From Viscum album (lineage: Eukaryota; Streptophyta; Magnoliopsida; Santalales; Viscaceae): DNA of 64,000 nucleotides. The translations under genes and the position numbers were made by a program. The notes beneath the pieces were generated by a model. The model did not search any database. It was not told where the DNA came from and was given only the letters and a program-made list of their open reading frames with translations. Below, piece by piece: positions 1 through 14,100 of the stretch (position 1 is its first letter; every line of letters starts with the position of its first letter). Location of the stretch: the NCBI GenBank assembly GCA_963277665.1, contig OY728160.1:52002605-52066604 (forward strand), given 5' to 3'.

Positions 1-2243
1 AAAAAAAAGACCACAAGCCTTTTGGGAACACCCATTTCATATTCAAATACACAAGATCCCACTTTTTAATACCCAAAACCATATATATGTATAATGAATA
101 TGAATTTTAAATAAAACCTTTGAAATAATTCTAAAGAAACATCACATAAAATTGAAAACTCTAATTAAAGGTAAAGGCATAGGGAACCTACCTCAAATCA
201 TGTAGCTTATAACAAAGGAATCTCGCGACCACTTCGCGTACATGAATATACATATACGCAGGTCATTGTTGCTGATGACTCAGACCTCCAAGGCAGGGGA
301 CGCTCAATAAACATATAATTAAATAAAATAATTATCCAATTAAACATTTTATAAAAAATTTCAAAATATCACATCAAAAGTTTACACCCAAACCACTCTC
401 AAAACATCCTTTTAAAACCAAATGTGCAAAGATGGAACACCAAAACACCAACTGCATCCTACACACATTTTAATGGATGAACTGCATAGTAAAAAAACAC
501 AGATACCCAACTTTACATGGGGTTTTCCATAGAAAATTTTCATGTGCAATGCAATAAAACACTACTACTAAATGCAAATGCACCCAAACCTCATGTAAAA
601 AAAGATTTGCAGCATGGAAAATAAATAATAAATTATTCAAACAACTTATAAACAATTCACACTTAACACAAAATTCATTTCACATACAAAATAACAAATT
701 TTCTCATGAAAGACTCATCTTTAGTTAATAGTACATAAATAAAATTATTCTAAACATGGAAAGTGTGTACATAAAAGGAATGCATGCATACATACATACA
801 TACATACAAATATATATATTTCATAATGAAACTAAACTGAAACCCACAAATGAACATCAAATATACTTTAATTTTCACATCAAATTGAGCATAAAATTTA
901 AATAACACATTACCAAAAAGAAAATAAATTAAGGTACATGATAAATTAATTAAACCACGAAATTAATTTTTCAAACAACACATATATGAGGAAACACATA
1001 CCTTCGGCTTCTAAACTCCGCAAACATGATGCATAAACTCCATTGCATGACAATCACACCACAACCAATACAATTAATCCTTAAAATTAAAAAACAAAGA
1101 AATTACATCAAGATCGAACCAATTTCCACAGAAAACCATGACCAGAAATCCTCCCTAATGGAAGGAACGAAGATGAAACACACCTATTATGATGATGCGG
1201 GAGGTTGTCCGAGTGAGGCTAGGGATTCTCTAAGGTGAGTTCCACTTTTTGGAGCTTTTCTAGATAGAATTTTGGAAATAGGGGGTTGCGGGTGAGGTTT
1301 GGTGTCCCTAAGGAGGTCAGGAAAGTAGTAGTGGAGGGTTGTAGGGATGGAGAGATCTGCTAGGTGGTCTGGCGAAGAGGGAGGATACAGCTCAGGTGGG
1401 AGCCAATCTAGAGAGGAGGGGTGAAAGGGATTTAGATTGAGGAAGGGGTGGAGTGGGTTCAGCATGAGGAAGGGGCGAAGTGGGTTCGGTGCGAGCCAGT
1501 GGTGGTGCGGGTCCGATGGGAGGCAACAGTGGCTAGTCGATGCAACCAGAGGGAAGAAGGTGTCGGGTACGGTTAGGAGGGGGGGACGTGCGGTGGGAAC
1601 TGGGGGGTCTTCTGTGCATGATGGGTAAGAGGGGAATGAAGAGAGGAAGAAGAGGAAAAGAAAAAAAAAAGAAAAAAAGTATAAATAGAATTAAAATAAA
1701 TAGAAGAAACTAAAATGACTGGGAAATTGAAAAAAATGGGAATTAGAAAAAATCCTAAACTACGTGAAATCATAACTAAATAAATAAAACTAGAAGTATA
1801 AATAAAAACAACAATGTTAATAATAATATGATGATAATTTTAAAATTATAACCAAAATTAAAAATTAATAAATTAATTAAAATATTAACTAAAACAATTA
1901 TAATGTTAATAACTAGATTAAAATACGAACTTATATATTAATAATACGAATAATTAAACCACAATAGATAAACCAACCAAAATAAGAATATCATTATTAA
2001 ATAAGGTTCGACACCATGGATTGTCGTGTGCATAGTCGCGCCTCTAGTCGCACGGCCATGTAATAATAAATTTAATAATAAAACACTCTCTTATTAAAGT
2101 TGATCACTACACACGGTCGTGTGTACACTCACGCACCCATATAAGGTCCCAATTTTCTAAAATAAAAACTCGGTTCAAATATCCGCTCATAAGTGAAGCC
2201 TAAAATAATTAAATTAAAAGGATCTGTCGGCTGGGGTGTGACA
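1..2243 (-). mobile_element. LTR-like sequence, minus strand, left end not defined
   Basis: Read on the minus strand, position 2243 begins TGTCACACCCC, a common start for plant Ty3/gypsy LTRs. Immediately before it on that strand is a purine-rich stretch ending GGCAGGGACAAT, which could be the polypurine tract. The body is AT-rich, with a purine-rich segment at about 1190-1690 that is pyrimidine-rich on the minus strand, as in many LTR leaders. The far end is not recognisable: the sequence may reach the window edge or stop earlier. No matching second LTR copy was found, so the boundary rests on terminal motifs only. Short open frames inside (for example 1187-1465) have no recognisable domains. 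Confidence 0.45.
783..819. repeat. CATA/TA microsatellite
   Basis: About five tandem CATA units are followed by a TA run. It lies within the LTR-like segment and has no visible function. Confidence 0.8.
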
Positions 2244-4700
2244 ATTGTCCCTGCCATGACACTTTCTGCCCCCAGAATGTTCCAAAATACTTAACCAAGA
2301 AAAGCTTCCAAGCAAGACCACAAAGTTACCTAAAAAAAACTCAATCACCCGAAGATCGGGCATTCAAAACACCCATGTCCGGAAACATAAAATATCTCAA
2401 AACCATAATCATCAAGATAGACAACCAACATCAAGGAATTAACCTCCAAACACAAAAACAACATGGAACGCCACGACCCCTAACATAGGAATCACTGGGG
2501 TTGCTTAACATCTCCAAGAACACTCATCAAGCGACCCACTATCCGAGCTAACCAATTATCATGGACGTGGTCGGGTGGAGCATAACCAAGCGTTTGCTCC
2601 GCCAAGCGCACTTTAAAAATATATTTTTCCTCAATCCCGTCCTATGGTGGTCTCCCCACCATATTGGGTTTATTGTCAAACATTGGTTCTTCAAACCAAA
2701 ACAACTCACACTTATACAACCTCTAACACTATATTGACCCTCAAAGTTCCCTATGATTAACCAACACAAGAGGGGACATCGATGAGACCCTCACAGTGTC
2801 TCCCAACCATTTTAAAATTTTCCTAACACCACGACACCCACGCTGGTATTCCCAGTTTACTTTGAGTGATATGGAATGAACCCCTCATCACAAACCCACC
2901 AACACAGGTCGACCTGCACTGATTATTCCTACAGTGGACAACACTCCCCTTCATGAGATTGTTTTGATAGCAGAAACCCACAACCTTGCAGGAAACTGGA
3001 CAGAAAGAACTCAATTCGAGAAGACATAATCATATCGGAAACAAGTACAATTTCGATCCATAACCAACCACGAGAAGGTTCATAGAGCATGTCCGCCGGC
3101 TATAAAGAATACTGATTCTTCAGACCTCTTTAAGACCCAAGATGAACTCCCATAAATTTACACCACAAAAAAGATATGAGGCCTTTAGATACAGCACCGC
3201 AATAAGGGGAAATTTATGTCTTCCTCATCTCGTCACTGCAGACTTAAGTCAGACCAATATCATCCCATGTTTGATTAGTTTTGACTGTGCATAAGCTTGA
3301 CCCCATGAACTATGGCTGGGGACCTGATGTCTGAAGCATCTACAACCACACATTCATAAATTGACCACCTCTGAATATAACATCCTCCGCTGGAAAAGTA
3401 GCCTTCAAACTTTTCCTCGTATCCTGTGCAGTCACTCTATCAAAATACCAACTGATAATTAGAGCGAAGAACGTAGAGTGTCTGACTGACCACACTAGAG
3501 ATAGGAGTTTGAGAAATCTGTCCGACACGCAACACGAACAGATTGACGGAGAACTCCAAGAAAAGGTCTTTTTGGTTCCCACTCCTCATCGAATGAGTAA
3601 CATTCACTTCCTTAGGTACAACCTTGAGATGTGGTTAGTCTTAATGATCTCTCAAGACATCATTATTTGCAAAAAAACGGAGTGATCACCGTTCACTGGT
3701 TTAGTGCCGCTCCACCAAGCGTACTCGAGACAACTTATACCCACACAACATTCAGAGTTCCTAAAAAACTGAAGACACTCCCAACTTCTCAAAGTATTCA
3801 ACAATAGTCAACTAACCTCGACACCTACGAGTAGTCGACACCACCGAGCAGAACCCAACTTCGCCACTCCATTTAGAGTCTAGGCTGAGCCAAGAACCGA
3901 GAGACTTTCTGGAAACCCATTGGACATTTCTCGGGGGCATATCCGGAACACAAAACACAAAACTAACCATCCAAATAACCAAAAACATCACAAAACATGC
4001 ATTCATTCCCCAGAAACAATTCCAGTAAATCCAATTTAAAACATCAATTCATTCTTAATGAAAAACAAACGCTTGAAAAACCAAGCACTACATAATAGGC
4101 CCAAAAGATATTTTGAAAAAATCCATCTTTACTCTAAACTCAGCATCATTTTCAAATTTCCAAAACCATTTGAACACAAAAACCCATTTAAGAAAAAATC
4201 CCACTTTCTAGGAAACAAGAAGCAGCTTTAGAAATCAATCAATCACCACTGATATTCCATGGTGCCTCGAAAGTATGAATTTTCGTTCCACCCAGCCACC
4301 CATCCACACGATCCACCAACTATCCATTAATCACATCCATACGAACATGAGATCACACATAGGAATATCACTGGAAAGAAACAAGGCTACTCCACTTTCA
4401 AAACAAAATATTATCAATATCTAAAAATACCCCCTTTTTCCATTCTATACCCATTTCATAAATTCAAGACATATTTTAAAAATGCTTCACATCTCAAAAA
4501 TAACTCACTTCAATTTCAAATAACCCAAGATGTTCTTTTAGAAATTCAACATCGATAAATCAATGCCAAATTCCAAAAACAAGGTCCAATAGAAATGCAC
4601 ATAAAATATCATGTCAACCGCACACCAAAATAAAATAAAAGGGGCAGTAAAGTCCACTTCCCTTTTTAAAGGAAAACAATTTGACGCCAATCCCAATATT
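2244..4700. other. Unclassified sequence beside the LTR, no readable gene
   Basis: If 1-2243 is a minus-strand 3' LTR, this would be the interior of the element. I could not recognise gag, protease, RT or integrase in any frame. Open frames are all under about 80 codons. Base composition is less AT-rich than the DNA to its right, which fits transposon rather than ancient AT-rich filler, but that is inference. Confidence 0.35.
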
Positions 4701-5131
4701 GGAGTATGATATTAGAAACATTAAAGCACATGGGTGGAGGACTAGTGGTCGTGTCTTACCTGGCTACATGGTTTGGAATTCCATGACCAAGGCAAGCACC
4801 AACCACTAGGAGTGTCGAACCCTACTCTCGGGAATCACATGGGTCGCTACTCCATGTGAGACCGCACATAGTACTGGTTTACTCCTACTGTCATCCCCTA
4901 TCCACACATAGCAAAGACAAAAACATAAATCTCGGACAACCCATGGTTACTCGAGGGTTGAAATAAGTAAGAGTTTGAAATGCTCTTCTTGAACCTATCA
5001 CTCTAGTACCAACAGTCCTATCTCCAATCTACCTGATATGCCAAATTACAAGAGCAAAAACCATGCCTCTGATATTATTTTTTCATGAACCCAGTGCCCA
5101 GTCGGATGATGATCTGGCCTGGTTCGTGACA
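4701..5131 (-). mobile_element. Possible LTR fragment, minus strand
   Basis: On the minus strand, position 5131 starts TGTCACGAACC, the kind of start used by many Ty3/gypsy LTRs. The next 400 bases on that strand are GC-richer and resemble in style the regulatory part of the LTR-like unit at 9032-14100 (scattered GTACC-, GGGACC- and ACTAGTGG-type words). No partner LTR, polypurine tract or target duplication was found, so this is a suggestion only. Confidence 0.25.
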
Positions 5132-8100
5132 CCTTATGGTATAAGGACCCCATGAATAGTTATTTATCTTCTGAAAATTCTTCATCTTACAAACGTTCTC
5201 ATATTATAAGGACTCCCATATTAAGCAGAATATATCTTAAAAATTAGTTGTATCAAAAAATTTCTCTATACCCTATGAGTGTTTAGGGTTCATTCCATTG
5301 TTAAAATAATGTAATTCATATAATTATGTATCTTATTTAGTATATTTGATGTTTTATTATACCTTATGAATATATTATCAAAATCCATATTTACCCTAAA
5401 ATGATATAGGTACCTTACAAAGACCTTAAGTCACCGTATGATGTTTAATTTTTAAAATGGGTTGTACCTTATGACGTCTATAGAACCATACATATACAAT
5501 CAACTATACCCCAAGAAAATTTTTCATACAATTTATAGAGATTTTAATACTTGGTAATACGTAATCCCCAATTCTAAAAGTATGAAATTTAATCAAATTT
5601 ATTCCAGGATTCATCAAAGGGAGTTGAACCCTAATTTTTCTACCAATATGATTATAACTCTTATGATGTTTATTCCATAACATTAGAGTGTTTTCTATAA
5701 AATAATAATCTCAATTTAGTCTTTTAGGTAAAATTCAAAAGTCAATATTTTATATGTTAGTATCTAACTCACATTATCTCCACACAATATTTATGATATT
5801 ATTATAGATATTGTCTGAAAAATATTCATTTCCTTTCAATTGGGGATGTGATTTCAAATGTTCTATTATTTTAAGGTATGTCCAAATAATATCTATCTCA
5901 TCCAACATTTATTATTAATATAAATAGTGGTCATCCATTTCATAGTCAATAGAAACTAGCTCCACATTATCCTTTTCTATTTATAATGGAATACACATCA
6001 ACATATATTTAATTTTCTCTGATAATTACATTGAAAAAATGTAACACTTAATATAAATGGAACTTCAATACAACCCATTGTTTTTTTCAATACTAGCTTC
6101 ATATCAAAAGTCAATGAGTTTTTTAAACCCCTTGTTGATAATAAATGAAAATATTTATGTAGTGTTCTTGTCCCACTTATTTTGATTCCATGTATATTAG
6201 GGAATGTATTTATAGGAAAAAAACAACTCCCCTTTACTCAAACAATTAAAAAAAATTATTATCCCCTTTTCTATTCTCACATATTCTTGACAGATTCATT
6301 ATATAACAATCGAGATAAGGGTGCCACCACTTTCTTTATAGAAATGTAATGTCAAATGAACAACTAAAAATATACATGGAATAACCTAGTATAGAAAAAA
6401 AATTAATTTATAAAACAAATATATCCATAAGTATCTACAATGTGATACCAAATATAAAATTAACTTATTCGGCGGATGACCAAAAAAATTATCTGTTAAT
6501 AAATAAACATGAACCAAACATGGAAAAACATATAAAAAAATTTCAAAAATAATTTTTCTATCACACATTTTATTATATAGACACTTCCCTTGATATAAAA
6601 AAATTTAAAATTATTCATATAAATTTTGGGGAATTCAAAAATCATACCTCATCATTGTAATTTTTAAGGGGATATCCATATTTACATATTTAATAGGAAG
6701 GAATAAAATATTTTTTGTGTCACTTAATTAGTATCTTCCCCTAAAGGGAACATTCCAATGATATTCATCATGGGTGATTCAAATCATGTATGATACCAAT
6801 TACATATTGATAGTAGTTGTGATATTATTACCAGCTGAGGTGTTCAATGATCTTAAATCCATCATGAAATCTACAAATTAAAACATTGAGACAGTTGTCC
6901 CTCACTCATTAAATTAATAGTCATTGTGTATAAGAGAACTAATATAGGAATTATTTGAGGCATCATTTTCTATTTAATATAGGAAATTGGGAAAATACAT
7001 TACTTTGACCCTAGATACACCTTTACTTATGAATATAAACTTGATGGTCTTCTTCATGCTTGCATTATCTTTGTATTTTATGATCTGAAAATCACTTGGA
7101 AACAAATAATTATTAATTATTTCTCCATTATTCATAGTACTAATAGGCTTATAAATTTTATAATGTTGGGAAAAATGTTTCTTTATGACATGGACTTATG
7201 TCCCCTTCATCTAATATTGCAATATGGTTAAGCACCCATTAAGAACATTATTATTTTTCTTCATATATATTGAATATATCTTTATTGAACCCTTATAGGT
7301 AGTCATATTCAAAGGTATTTTTTCATTACCATTAATTTTTCCAAGAAATATAGGTATACATATGAGATCCATTTATGAAGCTTTATTTCACATTCAATAC
7401 ACATTTTCATTATCCTTCTAGTTACCACTTATTAGAAACCTCTCATGAAATTCTTAATCATCACTTTGTATTTAAACCACAAAACAAATCCTTATATATA
7501 TTTTATGTGTTTCTTCCCTCTTATATTCCAAATTGTTCATTTATTTCTTTAAATTCAAAACCATCATAAAATAATCCATGATGTGTCCTATTTGTCATAA
7601 TTGAAATTTATTTTCTTCTATAGTGTGACATCCTTCTCATCCTTCATCACTAACTTCATGAGTGTTTTAAATCTATAATATTCATATTTTATTTAATATT
7701 TATTTAATACTTTCCCATTTCTCTTATATTTTCTAATTGCCTTTTATTCCTTATTATATCATTGTATTAAAAAAATTTGGGATGGTATATACAAAAACTA
7801 TTAATATCAGTGACCAAATATTAACAGTACTCATAGAAGTTATCTAAAAAATAAAATCTATTATTTCATAATAGATACATTACATTATATGAAAAAATAT
7901 TCACTCTAGAAGGTTTCTTTGTGGTTTCATATATTCTATTTATTTATAAAGTCCTTTTATATCTTCTATATTCTAAAATGTTACATCATAAATCAATAGT
8001 AATTTACCCAAACCTCCTACAACACCATCAATATCTGTAAAACCTTATTATTTTTTCTATTGATGAAAGAATTATAGATTTCTTCTATTCTATTTTTGGG

Positions 8101-9031
8101 ATATAAAACAACGTTTTCATGCACTATTTATTGATATTATATTCTTGTACATTCATATATCCACCCTTGATGACATAGTTAATTTTTTTAAAAAAAATTA
8201 ACATCCACATTTTTATAGTTTTTATATGAAATAGATATATAAAATTGAAACATATTTATAACAAAATTATTTAACTGACATATGGGATACATTCTTCAAT
8301 GATTTGGTTGAGGGTTTATTGGGACATTATTCTAGGATATTTTTTCACAATTTTGAATCTCCTTAGAAGTAATATCCTTATCTAATTTTTTTGGTAAATA
8401 TTCTTTTACAAATTGATTATGAAAATTAAGTATGGGTAGTATTTGGTGTTATTATTATTATTTATAACTCTATAAAATTCAAATAATGAACTTATTTATG
8501 GTATTAAGGTGTTTTTACCCTTAATTCAAAATATCTTTCTTTCTTATTTAGCTAATTATAATTATTCTGATTCAGCTCTTGTAAGGAATCCTAAAAAATT
8601 CCAATCCTCTACGATTTTACCTTAATCTTTTCATATTTTACATTTGAGGAGACCTCGTTGAATTTCTGTTATGCATGGATTAGTTATTTAATTTAATAAT
8701 CAAATATTTATTTCTCAAAACATCCCTTTTCAATTCATTATCAATCAAGGAATATTTTTTATTAGAATTTAATATATAATTATCTTATTTTTCAACTAGT
8801 ATTTGGAGTGTATACCATATTCTCACTTTACAAAATAATGCATATTCCATTACATAAGGTTCTTTATCCATCTATAACTTCTCTTCAAAAAGTCCATTTA
8901 TATGTGAAAAAATATATATAACTACTTTTGGGGGGAACATATTCCAATATCCATTTATTTAATAATAAAATAACTTTGTGATTCATCGAATACATATTTA
9001 TCACCACTTGTACACAATTTACTTGAGAAAC
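5132..9031. other. AT-rich decayed DNA with copia-like traces
   Basis: A 3.9 kb stretch with no open frame worth reporting. Blocks in it resemble blocks around 16.8-17.6 kb (see the copia entries). Near 8170-8215 on the minus strand, a string reading like D-V-N-x-F-F resembles the copia reverse-transcriptase motif that precedes AFLNG, but the match is short. The likely content is several rounds of old retrotransposon sequence eroded by C-to-T change; I cannot name most of it. Confidence 0.4.
5650..6070 (-). pseudogene. Ty1/copia reverse-transcriptase relic (copy 1)
   Basis: On the minus strand around 5915-5965 the frame reads IDYEMDDHYLY. This resembles the copia RT stretch of the type S-D-Y-x-x-D-H-C-V-Y that follows the YGLKQ motif. 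The same residues and surrounding nucleotides recur at about 17.3 kb, which makes chance less likely. Stops and frameshifts are frequent, and the YVDD catalytic box is not readable. The family assignment comes from a few short motifs plus the second copy and should be treated as tentative. Confidence 0.35.
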
Positions 9032-11572
9032 TGTCACATCCATGACATATTTTAAAGGTATTATTTTTCATTTAAATTACATCCTTGCTTTGTTTTGGGG
9101 GTTTACCTAGGTTTTAGGGAGGAATAGATGAGTATTCATGAATTGGGCTAAACCGTGAGCCCAATTTCAAATTAAAAAATAAATTTTGTATCTTCTATGA
9201 ATTTTTCATTTTTCAACATTTTTCATCCATTAAAATTACTACTTGACCTCCCCTAACCTATTAACACCACAAAGGTAATTTGGAGCTTTTAAGAATCCAT
9301 AACCAGGGTTTATTTTGGTTTTTATCTAAGGGGTTGGGCCTGCCAGAAATCCCAATTCCTGTTTTAAAAATAAATTTTTATTATGTCATATATTATTCAT
9401 TTATTTGGATTTGTTGGTGATTCCAAGTGAAGCCCAAGACCACTGAACCCAGCCACACGACCCTTCTCTCTCCCCCCTCTTTGGAGCTCTGGTTAATCGC
9501 GATTTGGTGCCGAAATTCATAGGCTTCTTCAAATCATCCAGATTTGAAGAGGTAAGTTCATTCCTTCATATCTATCTCAATTATTACTCTTTTTCCCCCA
9601 TTGAAATTCCTAAATGATCTCCATAACCTTGTTCGATCCGCCCTTAAATATTTGATTATTTTTAAAATCAGATACTGGTATTTGTGGGGGACATTTCTAC
9701 AAGATGTTTCAAGTAAGTTGTTCTCCTTCTTTCTTCTTTCAATTTGTTTAGGGTTACATCCAATTTACTTAGGGTTTATTCCCTTAACATTGAGGTTTAT
9801 AATGTCCAGGGATTAGGGTTTAAAAATTAGGGTTTTATCTTTTGTTTCATGGTCTGAAATTATGGTTTTAGGTCTGTTTTACCTTCCTTGAGGTGCGGCG
9901 GTGGTGCGTTTGAGTTTTCGCACAAAAGGTTCAAGGGTTTCCTTGGTTTTGGAAGGTGATTCCATTTTGTGTGCAATTTTTGTGAATTATATTGATGTGT
10001 TCATGGTACCTAAATGTTTATTTTCCTTGAATGTTTCTGTAAAAACTGGTTTTAGTTGCATTTATAATCAAAATGAATTTTATGTTCCAATTTTTTGCTG
10101 TAATTGGGGGTTTTCATTCAAATCATTCATTGGTTCATTTTGGGCTGACCTATAATTACTCAGTTGATTTTATTGAACTTTATTATCACTTAAATTCATG
10201 TTTTTAATGTTTATTCTTTTTTTACTGTGAAAGTTTTCTTAAATTGTGTTTGAAAAACAAATGGGCTTTAAGTGTCATGTTTGTGTGAAAATGGTGGTTT
10301 TTAAAAGATATAACTTCTTGGTTCACATTGGGCTGCCCCATAACTGAATTGTTGGTTTTATTAAAAGGTATTGAACTAAAATTTTGTTTTAATGACTTCC
10401 AAGTGTTCATATAGTGTTCAAAGTGGATACGTTAAAGAGATTTGGGTGCAAACTAATGTGATGTTTTGAGAGGATGTTTTATTGAAAATAATATTATTTT
10501 ATTGTGTGTTTTAAATGGTATAAAATTGTGTAGCTACTGTAATATTTGTTTGTGAGCAGTAGTGACATTTTATATGAAAGAGGATGTTTTTTGTTTTATG
10601 AAATTGTTTGAGCATAAAAGGGGAAGCCTGGGTACCTAGGTGGGGTGGATTTGTACTGGTACGACTAGTGGATCAGATGGGTTTTGTCCCTGTTCCACTT
10701 AGCATTTGGATAACGACAACTCTAACTAAAATATGTGTATGATGATTGGGGACCACAAGGTTGTGGGTATGTTCCCTACTAGTTGCTTGTGGATGAGAAC
10801 AGATTTTTCTATGGTTACTCTACACTGAGGTACGAGGTACATAGGGCCCGAGACAACCTAGTGCTTATGGGTGTTCCCGATTTTGATGCTCATTGGATTT
10901 GTGGTATTTACCCTTGTTTGGGGTTTTTTGGCAGTACTTTAAAGTATCTCACATGTCTATTTAATGTGTTAACATACTGGAATTCTTGGATTGAAAACTG
11001 TTTTCATTTGAAAGTTGAATTTCTTTGAATTTTAACACTATTTCACATTGTGTATTAAAATTGCTTGTTTTGTTCACATTGTATTGCATGCTCTTTGAAA
11101 TCATCTCTTAGTATCATACTGGGCTTAGGCTCACACCCTAATTACACCCCTTTGGTGTATGTAGACCTGCTTATGCTTGACTCAGGTAAAGGGAAGGCTA
11201 AGGGTGATGGCGGTTCAGGGTGTTAGTCCCCATCGTTGGAGCGGAGTTGCGGAGAAGGGTTGCAGGTGATTACCCCCTTGTCGTGTGGAGTCCATGGGGA
11301 TGTCTTTATGTTGTCATTATTTGTTTTTAGACCACTTTTAGTGTCTTTAAAAATATTTATTCATTTCTGGCCTTTTTTTAAACATAGTTTGGTTTACATT
11401 TTTCAGATTCAGTTTATTGATTGTTTTTAATGTTTTATGCCTTCATATTCGGGTAAATCGTTCCCAAACTAAAATAAATGATACCCGGGCACTTGTGCCA
11501 GCCCGTGGGTATAGGGAATGCCCTTCGGGTCATGTCATGGGATAGGTTTGGTGCCAGTTTTGGCGGTGACTA
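9032..11572 (+). repeat. LTR-like tandem unit, copy 1 (about 2.54 kb)
   Basis: The first of two adjacent direct copies, more than nine bases in ten alike by eye. It starts TGTCACATCC and ends GGCGGTGAC, so its ends form a short inverted repeat (TGTCAC/GTGAC), as LTRs do. Inside are a pyrimidine-rich leader (about 9465-9480), a splice-donor-like AGAGGTAAGT (GT at 9552-9553), and a GC-richer regulatory-looking part at 10620-10930. There is no coding capacity. It is most likely an LTR of a Ty3/gypsy element. The polypurine tract, primer-binding site and interior are absent on both sides. Confidence 0.55.
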
Positions 11573-14100
11573 TACATATTTTAAAGGTATTTTTTTCATT
11601 TAATTTACATCATTGCTTTGTTTTGGGTGTTTACCTAGGGTTTAGGGAGGAATAGATGAGTATTCATGAATTGGGCCAAACCGTGAGCCCAATTTCAGAT
11701 TAAAAAAAATTTGTATCTTCTATAAATTTTTCATTTTTCAACATTTTTCATCCATTAAAATTCCTACTTGACCTCCCCTAACCTATTAACACCACCAAGG
11801 TAATTTGGAGCTTTTATAAATCCATAACCAGGGTTTATTTGGGTTTTTATCTAAGTGGTTGGGCCTGCCCGAAATCCCAATTCCTATTTTAAAAATAAAA
11901 TTTGATTATGGTATATCGTATTCATTTTTTGGGATTTGTCGGTGATTCTAAGTGGAGCCCAAGACCACTAAACCCAACTGCGTGACCCTTCTCTCTCCCC
12001 CCTCTTTGGAGCTCTGGTTAATTGCGATTTGGTGCCGAACTTCATAGGCTTCCTCAAATCATCCAGATGTGAAGAGGTAAGTTAATTCCTTCATATCAAT
12101 CTCAATTTTTACTGTTTTCCCCCATTCAAATTCCTAAATGATCTCCATATCCTTGTTCAAACCTCCCTTAAAGGTTTGAGTATTTTTAAAATCAGATACT
12201 GGTATTTTTGGGGGAGATTTCTACAAGATATTTTAAGTAAGTGTTTCTCCTTCTTTCTTCTTTCAATTTGTTTAGGGTTACATCCAATTTACTTAGGGTT
12301 TATTCCCTTATCATTGGGGTTTCTAATGTCCAGGGATTAGTGTTTAAAATTTAGTGTTTTATCTTGTGTTTCATGGTCTGAAATTCGGGTTTTAGGTCTG
12401 TTTTACCTTCCTTGAGGTGCAGCGATGGTGCGTTTGAGTTTTAGCACAAAAGGTTCAAGGGTTTCCATGGTTTTTGTAGGTGATTCCATTTTGTGTGAAA
12501 TTTTTGTGAATTAGCTTGATGTGTTCATGGTACTTTAATGTTTATTTCCCTTTAATGTTTCAGTAAAAACTATTTTTAGTTTCATTTATAATGAAAATGA
12601 ATTTTAAAGTCCAATTTTTGGGGAAATTGGGGGTTTTTCATTCAAATCATTCATTGGTTCATTTTGGGCTGACCTATAATTACTTAGTTTATTTTATTGA
12701 ACTTTATTATGGATGAAAATCATGTTTTTAATGTTTATTCTTTTTTTTGTTGTTGTGAAAGTTTTGTTAAATGGTGTTTGGGAAGCAAATGGGCTTTAAG
12801 TGCCATGTTTGTGTTAAAATGGTGGTTTTTAAAAGATATAACTTCTTGGTTCACATTGGGCTGCCCCATAACTAAATTTTTGGTTACATTAAAGGGTATT
12901 GAACTGAAATTTTGTTTTAATGACTTACAAGTGTTCATATAGTGTGCAAAGTGGATACCTTAAAGAGCTTTGGTTGCAAAACAATGTGATGTTTTGAGAG
13001 GTTGTTTTATTGAAAATAAAATTATTTTATTGTGTGTTTTAAATGGTATAAAATGTGTGTAGATACTATAATATTTGTTTGTGACCAGTAGTGAAATTTT
13101 ATATGCAAATGTTTGTGTGTTGTTTGCTGAAATTGTTTGAGCACAAAAGGGGAAGCCCGGGTACCTAGGTGGGGCGGATTTGTACTAGTACGGCTAGTGG
13201 ATCAAATGGGTTTTGTCCATCTTCCACTTAGCATTTGGATAACGACAACTCTAACTAAAATATATGGATGATGATTGGGGACCACTAGTTTATGGGTATG
13301 TTCCCTACTAGTGGCTCATGCACGAAAATAGATTTTTCTATGGTTACTCTACACTGAGGTACGAGGTACATAGGGCCCGAGACAACCTAGTGCTTAGGGG
13401 TGTTCCCGATTTTGATTCTCATTGGATTTGTGGTATTTACCCTTGTTGTGGGGGTGTTTTGGAAGTAATTTACAGTATCTCACATGTCTATCTAATGTGT
13501 TAACATACTGGAATTCTTGGATTGAAAACTGTTTTCATTTGAAAGTTGCATTTCTTTGAATTTTAACACTATTTCACCTTGTGTATTAAAATTGCTTGTT
13601 TTGTTCAGATTGTATTACATGCTCTTTGGAATCATCTGGTGGTATCCTATTGGAATTAGGCTCACACCCTACTTACACCCCTTGGGTGTAATTAGACCTT
13701 CTTATGCTTGACTCGGGTAAAGGGAAGGCTAAGGTTGATGGCGGTTCAGGGTGTTAGTCCCCATCGTTGGGGCGGAGTTGCAGAGAAGGCTTGCGGGTGA
13801 TGACCCCCTTGTTGTGTGGAGTCCATGGGGATGTCTTTATGTTTTCATTATTTATTTTAGACCACTTTTAGTGTCTTTAAAAATATTTATTCAGTTCTGG
13901 TCTTTTTTTAAACATATTTTGGTTTACATTTTTCAGATTCAGTTTATTGATTGTTTTTAATGTTTTATGCCTTCATATTCGGGTAAATCGTTCCCAAACT
14001 AAAATAAATGATACTCGGGAACTTGTGCCAGCCCATGGGGATAGGGAATTCCATTCGGGTCATGTCATGGTCTAGGTTTGGTGCTAGTTTTGGCGGAGAC
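11573..14100 (+). repeat. LTR-like tandem unit, copy 2 (about 2.53 kb)
   Basis: This follows copy 1 directly. The clear match begins at the CATATTTTAAAGG word (11576, against 9043 in copy 1) and runs to GGCGGAGAC at 14100. The first nine or so bases of copy 1 (TGTCACATC) have no counterpart here, so the junction is slightly shortened. Both copies keep the same layout, including the donor-like GAGGTAAGT near 12075 and the GC-richer segment at 13150-13450. No clear target-site duplication flanks the pair: GAAAC precedes 9032 and CAGAT follows 14100. Confidence 0.6.

Noticed and set aside
1187..1465. 92-codon minus-strand frame rich in P, L and S
   Set aside because: It lies in the pyrimidine-rich leader of the LTR-like segment; composition explains it.
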